This document shows positions 42,483-52,405 of a DNA stretch of 64,000 nt, piece after piece (the stretch's first letter is position 1; each line of letters opens with the position of its first letter). Made by a program: the position numbers and the translations under genes. A model generated the notes under the pieces. The model had not been told where the DNA came from. It searched no databases and worked only from the letters and a program-made list of their open reading frames with translations. The stretch lies in NCBI GenBank assembly GCA_031216915.1, contig CM062290.1, positions 252,470,581 to 252,534,580 of the forward strand, written 5' to 3'. The stretch is from Pictodentalium vernedei. Its lineage: Eukaryota > Mollusca > Scaphopoda > Dentaliida > Dentaliidae.

Positions 42483-42931
42483 CAGTGAAACCCGGTTACC
42501 AGTAATTTAATAGCCACTTTGTCATTGAAAATTATTTAATTAACAATATTCAGTTAACAAGGTTTGTGTCAGTGTTTTGTATTCTAGAGATAAACTGATC
42601 ATTTATTTGATTATGTCTTGATTGACAGAGCTTCATGAGCTATGTCAATCAAGATATAATAAATTAAATGCCTGTATTGGATGTACTACCCACGGCCAAA
42701 TAGGTCTATAAACAGAGGAAAACTGGGGGAGATACAGGGTAATTTCGCAACAGATTACAAGATTTGCTATTCAATTAACATGATTTACTTTATAAACTAT
42801 ATCCAATTAACAGGTTAAATTTGTACTGGAAGTATGGTAAATGATTTTCTGATGGGCATTTATATTCAATTAAGTTGAATTAACAGGGTTATTATTCAGT
42901 TAAGAGATATCCAATTAAGTGTGTTCCACTG
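42483..42931 (+). mobile_element. pogo/Tigger-like MITE, copy 1
   Basis: Ends CAGTGAAACCCGG and ...GTTCCACTG-TA. An inner hairpin near 42610-42655 has 'TTGATTGACA...TGTCAATCAA' arms. It shares long blocks with the copy at 47588, such as 'TCCAATTAACAGGTTAAATT'. Confidence 0.75.
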
Positions 42932-43696
42932 TACAAAAATTGTTGACATAGAATTGCCTTGTTACAGTTGATTGGAGATTGACCTTTGGCATATATATAA
43001 GAACAACAGCTTGATAATGTACCCAACCCTCTGCTGATAATATGGTCAGGTGTTGTTGAAAACTTGTCTTACAACTCAACTCAAAGATAGTCCAGCATTC
43101 TACAGTTAATAATGTATATGCATGTAGCTACGTTTGTTCAAATCGAAACCCTGGTTGAATATTTGGGCCCTCTATGGTGGGGGTAGGGGTGGAGCTAGGT
43201 TCAAGGTTGTTCAAATCCATTCCTTTGTGTTTTACCACACAATTTGCCTTAAAACTGCAGTGACATAACAACTCTTGGAGGTTTAGCAGTGAGTCTACAG
43301 CTGATAGAATTGGAAGCAGTCAGGAAGACCTGTGATAATAATCATCTAACATGGACACTAGACTTATGAATTAATTCATGACTTCATTCCTCTGCAGTGT
43401 CGATGAACAATGACTACCGGAATGTGATCCAAAAAACTTCTTTGAACCACCTCTTTTAGGTGAGCGATTAAGACCTCTTGGGGCCTTTTGTATTCTCTTA
43501 ACTGCATGACACAAGTAATTTATATTTGGTACATGTATGGAGCACCCTATGGGGGTTGGGGAGGTCCAATATTTAGAAAAAGGTAATGGGATAGGAAAGT
43601 GTGTTAGTGAAACAACTATGGTCTTTTCTCAGGTGAGCACCGGTACATATAGCACACATAACCAAGATTATAAAGGATTGACCATTAACATTCAAC
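42932..43696. other. Intergenic; mollusc-type 'GGTGAGCG' motifs
   Basis: No gene. 'TTAGGTGAGCGATTAAGACC' at about 43458 and 'TCAGGTGAGCACCGG' at about 43630 are the sort of repeat ends I associate with mollusc genomes. Confidence 0.5.
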
Positions 43697-45680
43697 ATGG
43701 GACATGCTAGTGGAGCAAAGCATAGACGAAATAGAGGAACATTTGGAAAGCCACATGGGCAACATGTTCGTAAGCATCAGCAGAAACTTATTGATTTGTC
43801 TGATACTGGTGAAGAATTCCAAATATGTTCTGATAATTATGTTATCAAATCAACAGCAGAAAACTCTTTAAACATTGTGATGAAAAAAAACTCCCCCAGT
43901 GGATGAAACAGAGGTCCTTCCAAAAAATGTTAAATTTAAAGTTTCAGAAACAGTTACTGAAGGAGGAGTGAAAATGAAATTTTCAAAAATTCACGATCTG
44001 CCACTGTCTGGATACAGACTAATAGATGTTAAAAAACTTAATCAACATTTCAATGCTGTTTCCTTCCATGTTGCTACTTGTGATAAAGCAAAACAGTTGA
44101 TATCTATAGATAAAGATCCATTCATCTCAGTTTGTGATCATCTTCATCGTGGCTTGGCAACTGTCCTTCATGGAAAGTGTCAGGGATGACAGCAGGAGTT
44201 TCTCCTTCCTACAAGTGAAAAATAGGTACCACTGACTCTCATAAAAGACATGATGTCAATGTAAGATCTATTTGGGGAGCGATGGTAACTGGAGGTGGAT
44301 GTTCTGCACTGAATGAACAGTGTGCTACCTTTGATATGCCAGGTATATCTCATCATATATTTACATCAATTGAACATGAAATTGGAAAACTGTGGGAATC
44401 TGTAATGTATAAAGATTTGCTTGATGCTGGAGCAACCGAAAGAAAATTGTCAATTAATATAAATGATATGAACCAAGGTGTTCCTGCAATTACTGTAATT
44501 TGTGATGTGGGTGGGGGGAGTGGTCAAAAAGATCACACAAACATATATACAATGCTATGAGTGGGATTGCTATTATTATTGGGGCGGAAACAAAAAAAAC
44601 TATTGTACATTGGTGTGCGGAACAAGTACTGTTCTTTTTGTGCTGTTGCTTTAAAAAAAAGAGCCAAAGAAGCATACATGTTTCAAAAAATTAGAGTAAA
44701 TCACGTCAAGCCATGGAATCCGATATTGTTGTGGAAGGGTTCAAAGCTGCAGAACAGATGCATGGTGTTCGGTACATGCGAATGATTGGAGGTGGAGATA
44801 GTTCTGTATATGCTTGCATTCAGGAAAGTGTTCCAGTATGGGGTTGCCAGGTTCGAAAAATAGAATGTGCCAATCATATTTGTAAATGTTTGAGGGGGAA
44901 ACTTGAAAAATTAGTAGCAGAAAAAACTGAGTATAAGGGAAAAGGAAAATTAACAAAACTATTTCGCATTAGGATTGTCTCCACTGTTCGATCAGCAATA
45001 GCATACAGCTGCAAAAATATTTTACCAGCCAAAAATGAAACACAAAAACTCCTACAACACGATATCTGAAATGCTGTCAGTCATGTTTATGGAAATCATA
45101 CCAAATGTACCAATTTCTGCAACCTTTCACAATCATCTTGTGATACTGAGGCTGGCGTACCAGAAACCAATGACACCAGTGTGCCTGAGACAATTGCAGA
45201 AGATCCTTTGGATGTTTTTACATTCTTCGAAGAATATTGGACTGAGGGAATGTCATCTGAGGATTTGCAGAAAGCTAGGAGTTCATCCAGTGTTTCAATG
45301 GAATTGTATGAGGATATGTACAAGATGTCTACAAGTTGCTGGATAACATTGCTATGAAGGCAGATCGCCTTCTCTCCAATGCCACTACAAATCTTGCAGA
45401 AAACTGGATGGATATCCGCAAGAAATTTGATGGGGGAAAACACTTCCTCCAAATGCAGGGTCAGCTCAATGTTATGAAGTATGCATGGTTAGATTTAGTT
45501 GTGTGGAGAGTTGACCCTCATGTACTTCATGTCGAGAGGATATTTGTAGATGTCAAATTATGGGAAATAACATAATTCCAAAGTTAGAGGCTTTCTATTT
45601 TCGGGCTATCTTACCTGAGCTAGCAAACAAACGATTTGGCAAGTATCCAGGCATTAGAGAACCGGGTATATGGGTAATTT
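43697..45680 (+). pseudogene. Mutator-like transposase with YqaJ-type nuclease tail
   Basis: ATG at 43697 opens 'MGHASGAKHRRNRGTFGKPH'. The coding sense then hops between frames (43899-44189, 44231-44560, 44713-45069, 45100-45350 and 45336-45575). Recognisable Mutator-domain blocks are 'YMRMIGGGDSSVYACI' (acidic catalytic region), 'VRKIECANHICKCLRGKL' and 'LSNATTNLAENWMDIRKKF'. After 'HFLQMQGQ' the text matches a YqaJ-like exonuclease end: 'LDLVVWRVDPHVLHVERI' and 'EAFYFRAILPELANKRFG'. The nuclease's first half is absent, so the two parts are joined by a deletion or were a fusion. No terminal repeats were found. It lies in the middle of Polinton element 3, so it is a later insertion. Confidence 0.75.
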
Positions 45681-45864
45681 GTATTAGTAATATGTCTGAA
45701 TTACATATATGTGTGAACTGTTACGTATGTTTACACAAAGGTTACCGATTTAAGTTTCCATTTCCTCGTATTTCAATATAAAATTTTTCAAATTTCATTT
45801 CGTTTTTCAGCAATGGTTATTTTTTATGAAATCGTAAATTTGCTTTATTTGCTAGTGTTATACC

Positions 45865-45990
45865 TGATTTTCAAACCAGCCATGACCTCAGATTAATAAG
45901 ATAAAGAAACACATTTTTCACTTTTGCTGATTTTCAAACCAGCCATGAACTCAGATTAATAAGATAAAGAAACACATTTTTCACTTTTGC
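45865..45990 (+). repeat. 63-base tandem duplication
   Basis: 45865-45927 and 45928-45990 are nearly identical ('TGATTTTCAAACCAGCCATG' ... 'CACATTTTTCACTTTTGC'), with one or two differences: a recent duplication. The flanks up to 46617 show no gene. Confidence 0.9.
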
Positions 45991-46617
45991 GAAGGGGTCT
46001 CAGGAGTCAACATGTACCTATGTTTTACAGCCTTTTTGAGGAGACCTACACATTATTTTACTGTGTGGCATTATATTTTTTTAAAACAAAATATGTGAGG
46101 TTGTATGTTTTGTCTGTGTGGAAAACCATTCCATAGCTCTTTCAGTTGTAATTAATTCTACCCAAGCTGACAAGAACATTTCACTCTCAAGAATACTATT
46201 TATACTTTCTCAAGCAATTCTTAATTGTGTGTGGATGGAATAAACGTGTTTCAAGAGTACTAGTAACTTAAATGTTTATTCTATCCAAACACAATAACTG
46301 ATCAAAAAGGTAGCAATGGCATTTTTTAGGATTAAAAATTGGATTTATAATTTGACGCTATTCATCACAGGATTTGTCTGAAATGTAACTTACAAACTGC
46401 ATTTAAAGGCTCCTCGTGTTTCAAGTGTGTCAGATTTGGATAACCACCTGTACTGTATACATCTAGTGTGAAGGGCAGTCAACTGGTGTCTCTTGTAGTA
46501 ATCCATATATGTATATCATCAGCTTAACTGTAGTGACTTTCCTTCTCGATCAATTCTTCAAAATTACATGTATGAAAGAGGTCATTCATATTCAATACCT
46601 TTTCATATCTTTGCAGT

Positions 46618-46972
46618 TTTCACAAGATGTTGCTAAATCTGATAAGGTGGTAAAGAAACGCTCATGCAAGGAAAGAACCTCTGACCCGGATGACCCCAAG
46701 CCATCTACATCTGCTTTGTCTGTGCATTCACACTCAAAAAGAAAACATATATAGAAATCCTTGATCCGCTCAATCTCACATGCTTGGATTGATGCATTTG
46801 GAAGAAGCTACTGGTATTCAGGGCAGATGATCAGTCTCCTTGACGGAACAGATGGAGAGGATGATGCAATGTATGAAATATTGTATGATGACTATGACAC
46901 ACAATATGAAGTTGACCACCCACTTGAAGATTATCAGGAGGAGTCAGTAAAATTCATAGATTTAAAAAAGGT
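46618..46972 (+). pseudogene. Candidate exon with Tudor-like segment, one stop
   Basis: The stretch is bounded by an acceptor ('ATATCTTTGCAG', AG at 46616-46617) and a donor ('AAAAAG|GTAATA' at 46972-46973). One frame reads through it, with a single TAG at 46752-46754. The first half is basic and Ser/Pro-rich ('KKRSCKERTSDPDDPKPSTS'). The second has 'YWYSGQMISLLDG', 'AMYEILYDDYDTQYEVD' and 'EESVKFIDL', a beta-strand layout like a Tudor fold (W-Y-x-G...YEILYDD...). It may belong to the adjacent transposon or to a copied host exon; neither is shown. It has no partner exons that I can recognise. Confidence 0.4.
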
Positions 46973-47274
46973 AATAAACTGTTGTAGACACTTTGTAATG
47001 ACTCATCATTAATCCTATTATTCATCAAAGGCAAGCTTCTACTGATTCAAAACAGACTGAAAGCATACTTTGTTTTAGATAATGATCTCCAGAAAGTTGT
47101 ATTGTCATGTTCAAGTTCATAATACGTACCCATCTTTAAATGGTTTAATGTCAAATACATATTCTTCAAATAATACACTTTCTCTTCAAATGATATGCTT
47201 TCTTGGCACACAAAGCTTTAACATTACCTATTGATTTAACTGGTAGTCCAACACAAGGTGACCCAGTCTGTTGA

Positions 47275-47310
47275 AAGTGTTGTTAAGCCCCAATAAATAA
47301 ATAAATAGCT
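47275..47310 (-). repeat. SINE tail fragment
   Basis: 'GTTAAGCCCCAATAAATAAA' matches the 3' tail of the tRNA SINEs in this window; the rest is missing. Confidence 0.5.
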
Positions 47311-47587
47311 GTTACTGCGCTAAATTGTTTTTCAAAGGTGATTCATAATGCAAGTTTTTCCATTGGTTTCATGCTACAAGCAAAAGGAGCCCCAGGTTAT
47401 GAAGACTTTGTTCATAATTTTTCTGTTATAATAAATTGGAGATTTTCTATTAGTACTCTCTAATAGATTGTAATAAAACAATTTTGTTTGAACTCTTTTT
47501 GTGTTTCAACTGCTGAGTAAATGGGGCAACCAATAAAGTGTAAAGCCACTAAAGTGGCTTTCAACACTTTTGAGTAGAGCCCTGATA

Positions 47588-47940
47588 CAGTGGAACAGGG
47601 ATTGTGTATTTTAGGGATAAACTCGGCATTTATTCTATTATATCTTGTTTGACAGAGCTGCATGAGCTCTGTCAAACAAGATATAAAAGATTAAATGCCT
47701 GTATTGACTGCACTGAGGCCAAATAGGTCTATCAACAAAGAAAAACTGGGGAGGGTCAGTGTAATTTCTCGACAGGTTACAATATTTTTTATTCAGTTAA
47801 CAGGAGTTTACTCTGTAACCCATATTCAATTAACAGGTTAAATTTGTACTGGAAGTATGGTAAAGGTTTTGTGTTGGGAAATCATATTCAATTGAAAGGT
47901 TTATTCAGTTAAGAGATATCCAATTAAGTGGGTTCCACTG
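47588..47940 (+). mobile_element. pogo/Tigger-like MITE, copy 2, with TA duplication
   Basis: CAGTGGAACAGGG at 47588 and GGGTTCCACTG ending at 47940, flanked by TA (47586-47587 and 47941-47942). The central hairpin 'TTGTTTGACAGAGCTGCATG...' at 47645-47690 is nearly perfect. TA duplications and CAGTGGAAC ends are typical of pogo-type elements. Confidence 0.8.
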
Positions 47941-48052
47941 TAGTATTTTCTAGCACTCAATCTGTTAAAACTTTAATAAGCTTCAAGTTGGACGTCAATA
48001 TGTGACTAGAATCAGAAAGCCTATGTTATTATTTATGCCTTTCCCTAATGAT

Positions 48053-48288
48053 TTAACCCTTTGAACACCAGGGCCACTTTTCTGGCCCAGGATCATATGT
48101 CATAATTTCACAAAGTAGAATGGCTGCTTAGTGAAAGTGTGGGGTAAATCAATTACTATTTTTGAAATGCAGCCGCAAGGCTATATGTTGGAAATATTAA
48201 TTGATCCACCCCAAAATAATGAATATGGACTCTTCAATTGCTTCCATTTAACTGTCATGGAAGATACCACTAGGGTCAAAAGGGTTAA
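48053..48288 (-). mobile_element. TTAA-type MITE, second family
   Basis: TTAA at 48053-48056 and 48285-48288; ends CCCTTTGAACACC and ...GGTCAAAAGGG-TTAA. The copy at 12183 has the same internal sequence in reverse. Confidence 0.8.
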
Positions 48289-49480
48289 GTCCTTTCAAGT
48301 CCCTAAAACTCAATTTATAAGCTTTTGGTTACACTTATACATAGCTTACCAATATGTGGTGCAATGTTGGTTCCACTGTAACCTCAGGTTTGGAATATGA
48401 TGTTCACATGGTTGACACCTTTGTTTTAAAATAGACTGGAGGCTAACACAAGACACTACTTTATTATTGATAATTTCAAAAAACTTATGGAGACTAATCT
48501 TTTTGGACCTGTGTTGCAAGTTTTTATTTTTGTTCTCAATACATGTGTGTAATTATACATTATATTACTTAAGGTCCTGCTATGGTCCTTAGATATATAT
48601 ATCCGTAACAAATTTTTATCTTTATTGTTAATTACGGATCTAATCTGCAATAAGGAGTGATCACCAAACAGAACCTCAGGATCTCTGTTCATAAGGTAAT
48701 TATCTCCCTTTATTTTTTAATAGAATTAAAATTGATTTAAATTCATTCATATCAACTTTCAGACAGTTTTTCAGCTTATTAATTTTATGTTTTATCATTC
48801 CTTGAGAAAGGGAAGTGATTTTCTAAATAATTCTTAAAGTTATAAAGTTAGTTTATGAATGAAGTTTAACACAGAACTATGGTGGGTTAACAAGGTATAC
48901 CATTCTATGGGAGTACAGAAGAGTTAGGGGTTTTTTGGTGTTTGGGACATGTTTCTTGCCTTGCAGTTTATATATTATTAGAAATGTCTCAGGAACAGTA
49001 CTGTGGTATTTTGAATATAATAAATTGCCTCGAGTACAGCTTCTCTCCTAATATTATGACATTTTCGTTTCATGAAATTGTGACTGATTTTTGCAGCCAT
49101 ACATTTTTCATTACTCTTTGGCTGTAAAAAGTTCCAGTACCATGTTTTATAATAATTTGTTTATTTTTTTCAATTTTATTTTTCTGTCTGAAATTCAACT
49201 TTTTTCAGTTGCAAGGTAAAGTGGTGTTGCCATGTGTGTAGAGTAACATTTGTTGACTTTATTTTTCATTTTCCAGTTGTCACTTTGCTGTTTTTGTGCA
49301 AGTTCATACATGAGCTTCTACATTGGTTTCCAAAGTCATCATTTGCAATTTTGATAAGTTTTTTTTCATGCTACAGTATATTTTAATTGTATAGAACACA
49401 TAGGTATTGCATTAAGCCTTATTTACTTTGGTTTCAATGAGTTTTCACACAACCTTATTTCACAAAATCGTCAGTTCCTA
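48289..49480. other. No gene seen
   Basis: AT-rich, short ORFs only. It borders the BIR gene; part of it may be eroded Polinton sequence. Confidence 0.6.
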
Positions 49481-49510
49481 TAGACCTTAAGAAGACTTTC
49501 GAGTTCCAGT

Positions 49511-50179
49511 ATGAATGCAGATCCTATTTTACAATCCAAGAAAGAAGATTTAGCTAAAGCTGGGTTTTTCTATGTAGGAGATGGTAAAGTAAAATGTTTT
49601 GTATGTGGACAATGTTTACATAATTGGGAAGAGAATGATATTCCTTTACAAGAACATGTTAAGTGGTCACCAAATTGTTCTTATATGCAATTGATAAGAA
49701 ACTGTCAATTATACAATCCACCAACATGTATGCAAATACCCCCAGATAAAATATTATCAGTTATGGATTATGGATTCACTTTAAATCAAACATTTTTAAC
49801 AATGAAAAAATATGACAAGTGTCTAGATGATTTTCCAGATTCTAAATCTTTATTTGCACTCATGGTACTAGATGATCAAAGAACAACATTTAGTACCATA
49901 ACTGCAAGAAAAGCTGCAGGACAATTCAAAACTAAGTTAGACAAAATGTTTACAGATAAAGTAGAAAATGATTTCCCTGACTATCCTGATGTACAAAGTA
50001 CATGGTGTAATGTAGAAAATGATTTTCCTGACTGCCCTGATGTACAAAGTACCTGGTGTAATGTAGAAAATGATTTTCCTGACTGTCCTGATGTACAATG
50101 TACATGGTGTAATGTGGTACTGATGCACAAAATACATCAGAACAGACAAAATAATCATCAGTTTGATTTCAACCTTTGA
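49511..50179 (+). CDS. BIR (inhibitor-of-apoptosis type) protein of Polinton element 3
   Basis: Intact ORF, 222 residues. Residues 14-58 form a BIR zinc fold: 'LAKAGFFYVGDGKVKCFVCG', with ligands C29, C32, H49 and C56 at the exact C-x2-C-x16-H-x6-C spacing and the 'EHVKWSPNC' signature. The N-terminal helix of the fold lies partly before the ATG: in-frame codons '(R)RLSSSS' precede it back to a TAG at about 49480. The true start may therefore be an upstream exon, or the fold is trimmed. The middle (60-150) is unrecognised. Residues 153-203 are three tandem 17-residue units. There is no RING finger. It stands first in the right-hand gene block, 5' of the ATPase. In viruses, BIR proteins block cell death; that role here is inference. 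Confidence 0.85.
   Translation: MNADPILQSKKEDLAKAGFFYVGDGKVKCFVCGQCLHNWEENDIPLQEHVKWSPNCSYMQLIRNCQLYNPPTCMQIPPDKILSVMDYGFTLNQTFLTMKKYDKCLDDFPDSKSLFALMVLDDQRTTFSTITARKAAGQFKTKLDKMFTDKVENDFPDYPDVQSTWCNVENDFPDCPDVQSTWCNVENDFPDCPDVQCTWCNVVLMHKIHQNRQNNHQFDFNL
49960..50113 (+). repeat. Three 51-base in-frame tandem repeats in the BIR gene
   Basis: Units start near 49961, 50012 and 50063, each 51 bases, coding 'VENDFPDCPDVQSTWCN' with small changes (Y/C, S/C). The tandem expansion kept the frame. Confidence 0.9.
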
Positions 50180-50188
50180 TTTGGCCGG

Positions 50189-50560
50189 ATGTCTTTTAGA
50201 AAACAAGATCACGCGAAGGCATTATTATATGCATTTCAATTCAACACTCCTGGTTATCTAACAATAACAAAAGATGCTATTCAAAATTCAAATGCAAAAA
50301 GATGAAATGTATGGGGAATTTTGTAGTGCATTACAAATTATGAATGCTTTTTACAAAGATAATGTAGAAAATATTTGGACAAGAGTTAAGTGGGATTTCA
50401 TTATTTATGATAAAAAATCATAGATTATTTATAAAGACAATGTGTACCACAAATAGATAGAAGAATAGATTCTTCAGAAACTTTATTGGAGTTAAAGGCA
50501 CCCTCAAAAAGAAAACCCACTCACAGAATTGAAGAAGATATGGAAACAGAAAGTATATAA
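50189..50560 (+). pseudogene. Small unknown gene between BIR and ATPase
   Basis: ATG 50189 codes 38 residues ('MSFRKQDHAKALLYAFQFNT') to a TGA. The sense continues in another frame to about 50420 ('NAFYKDNVENIWTRVKWDF') and again before the TAA at 50558. Broken at least twice. I do not recognise the family; it is charged and has no membrane span. Confidence 0.4.
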
Positions 50561-50624
50561 GTTAGTGACTTGACGACACTTTCTCACAAAAACACCATAG
50601 CATCAAGTGAATGTTTATAGTTTC

Positions 50625-51381
50625 AACCCCCTTGTAATATCTTTATTTCAGGCCTAGTGGTTCAGCAAAAACAGAATTTGTCAAAAAGCTTATTGATATG
50701 AAACATGACTTATATCAAATTCCCCCACAAAAAAAAATCATTTGGTGTTATAAAGAATGGCAAAATACATATACTTTACTTAAAGAGAGTAAAGATATTA
50801 AATTCATAGAAGGTATCTCTGATGACGAATATGAAATTGTTAGTGATGTCACTATTCCACATCTTGTAGTTTTCGAAGATATGTTAGGAGATAAAGATGA
50901 AGAAAAAAATATATTATGGTTCACACAAAAAGGGCATCATAGAAATGCAAGTGTCATTTACATTACACAAAATATGTTTCAACAATCTAAATCTAGTCGT
51001 ACAATAAGTTTAAATACACATTATATGATTTTATTTCAAAATACTAGAGATGAGGGACAAATTAAAGTATTGGCAAATCAAGTTCAATTACCACATTTAA
51101 ATGCATCTTATAAAGATGCAACAAGTACTGATCATGGTTATTTATTAATTGATTTTCATCCTAAAACTCCTGATTCTTTGAGATTAAGAACTGATATTTT
51201 TCATCCTTGGATGACGCAAAATGAATGTTTATACAAAACTATAAAACCCTGTGTGCTAATGAGATTGTGTCAGTTGTTAAAAGTTTTTTTCAACACGTAC
51301 ACATATCATGGTATCTTTCATCCAATCATTAGAACAATTAAGTCAGCAGACAAATCCATTTGCAAGAGAAAAATTACTTAA
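50625..51381 (+). pseudogene. Packaging ATPase (element 3), frameshifted near its P-loop
   Basis: Just before the P-loop, 'FQPPCNIFISG' is in one frame (about 50620-50653). One base later the sense moves to 'PSGSAKTEFVKKLID', so the loop reads G..G.AKT with alanine where glycine is usual. The long frame from 50698 has 'HLVVFEDMLGD' (Walker B-like), 'GHHRNASVIYITQNMF' (sensor strand), 'LNTHYMILFQNTRDEGQI' and 'ATSTDHGYLLIDFHPKTPDS', as in Polinton ATPases. The frame beyond about 51280 is out-of-family sequence overlapping the next gene. Confidence 0.88.
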
Positions 51382-51667
51382 GAAAGGTTTCAAGAAAATT
51401 TTAAAATGGTTTACATTAGCAAGTAGAATCATACTTACTAAGAAAATTAAATTGCCCAAACAAACTTTAACATATATGGAAAAGCATAGAGAGGATCTAC
51501 AACAACTTGCAAAACCAAAAGTAGATCTTGCAACCAAGCGAAACATTATTTTAAAACCAGGTGGTGGTGGATTTTTTGGTGGTGTTATTATTCGTAATTT
51601 AATTTGGTGGGATGGTCATAAAACAAGTCCAAAATTTTTATTCACCATTCAAAAAAACAAAAAGTAA
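51308..51667 (+). CDS. pVI-like small basic protein, paralogue 1 (element 3)
   Basis: Open frame of 119 residues: 'QTNPFAREKLLKKGFKKILK' then a basic stretch 'LAKPKVDLATKRNIILKPGG' and a Gly-rich, hydrophobic end. It has the same layout as 52088-52405 and 25578-25903: helix, LT..QK..L basic region, K-rich, then Gly/Leu tail. The family resembles minor virion proteins of Polintons; membrane or vertex binding is inferred. The frame may be shifted near the C-terminus. Confidence 0.6.
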   Translation: MVSFIQSLEQLSQQTNPFAREKLLKKGFKKILKWFTLASRIILTKKIKLPKQTLTYMEKHREDLQQLAKPKVDLATKRNIILKPGGGGFFGGVIIRNLIWWDGHKTSPKFLFTIQKNKK

Positions 51668-51696
51668 GAAACGAAAATCACTTAAAAACAAACGAA

Positions 51697-51978
51697 GTGT
51701 TGGTAAAAATTACATTACATGCACATTTTTTAGTCACTCCTCAAAAAGAGACAAAAACAAAATCAGTTTTAGTGAGTAACCTTCGAAAACAAAAAACAGT
51801 ACCACCGTTAAAGTTGACACATATATCAAATACGGGGAATAGAGTATCATATGATCCTATGGGTTTTAGACAAAATGTGGGACATATAAAGCTAAAAGAA
51901 AACATTCCAACATCGGCATGTTTCATGGCTTTGAATGCACCTAAACATTGTAAGAGGATGAATTCTTATTTTCGTTGA
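51697..51978 (+). CDS. Small basic protein of unknown type (element 3)
   Basis: 93 residues, Lys/Thr-rich start ('PQKETKTKSVLVSNLRKQK') and no hydrophobic segment. The frame 5' of it is also basic. It lies between the two pVI-like genes. I do not recognise it; it could be a frameshifted part of the first paralogue's neighbour. Confidence 0.35.
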   Translation: MLVKITLHAHFLVTPQKETKTKSVLVSNLRKQKTVPPLKLTHISNTGNRVSYDPMGFRQNVGHIKLKENIPTSACFMALNAPKHCKRMNSYFR

Positions 51979-52087
51979 ATAAAATGAATTGCATGTTTGT
52001 CTATCATATCATTTTACGAATGCACTTTTGTGACTGCAAGATGGTAAACAAATCTCGTAAGATTCCTCCAGTTAAAAATATGGTGGG

Positions 52088-52405
52088 GTGTTATTGGCAC
52101 TAAGTCAAACATCTCCAGCATTTCAAAAACAAATTATGAAAAATGCACCTAAACAATTGATTAATTGTATGGCACAATGTTGTCATAATCTCTTAAAAGG
52201 AAACATATATCTAACCCCCGCTCAGAAACGAAAATTACAACTGAAGCATCAACAACTACGAGCACTCACTAGTAAATCAGTGACTCTTAAAAAGAAAAAA
52301 CAAATTTTAAATCAAAAAGGTGTTTTTTTACCTTTACTTGGATTACTTGGGCCTGCTATTGGAGTTGCAAGAAATCTTGTAAATAAATTAGTGAGTAAAA
52401 TATGA
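52088..52405 (+). CDS. pVI-like small basic protein, paralogue 2 (element 3)
   Basis: Intact 105-residue ORF: 'LINCMAQCCHNLLKGNIYLT', 'ALTSKSVTLKKKKQILNQKG', then a hydrophobic 'FLPLLGLLGPAIGVA' and a short tail. It is closer to the element 2 copy at 25578-25903 than paralogue 1 is. Its TGA overlaps the ATG of the next gene (52402-52404), a compact virus-like junction. Confidence 0.75.
   Translation: MLLALSQTSPAFQKQIMKNAPKQLINCMAQCCHNLLKGNIYLTPAQKRKLQLKHQQLRALTSKSVTLKKKKQILNQKGVFLPLLGLLGPAIGVARNLVNKLVSKI

Noticed and set aside
50636-50655. Possible splice acceptor 'CTTTATTTCAG' before the ATPase P-loop
   Set aside because: The codons before it are ATPase-like in another frame, so a one-base frameshift explains the break better than an intron.
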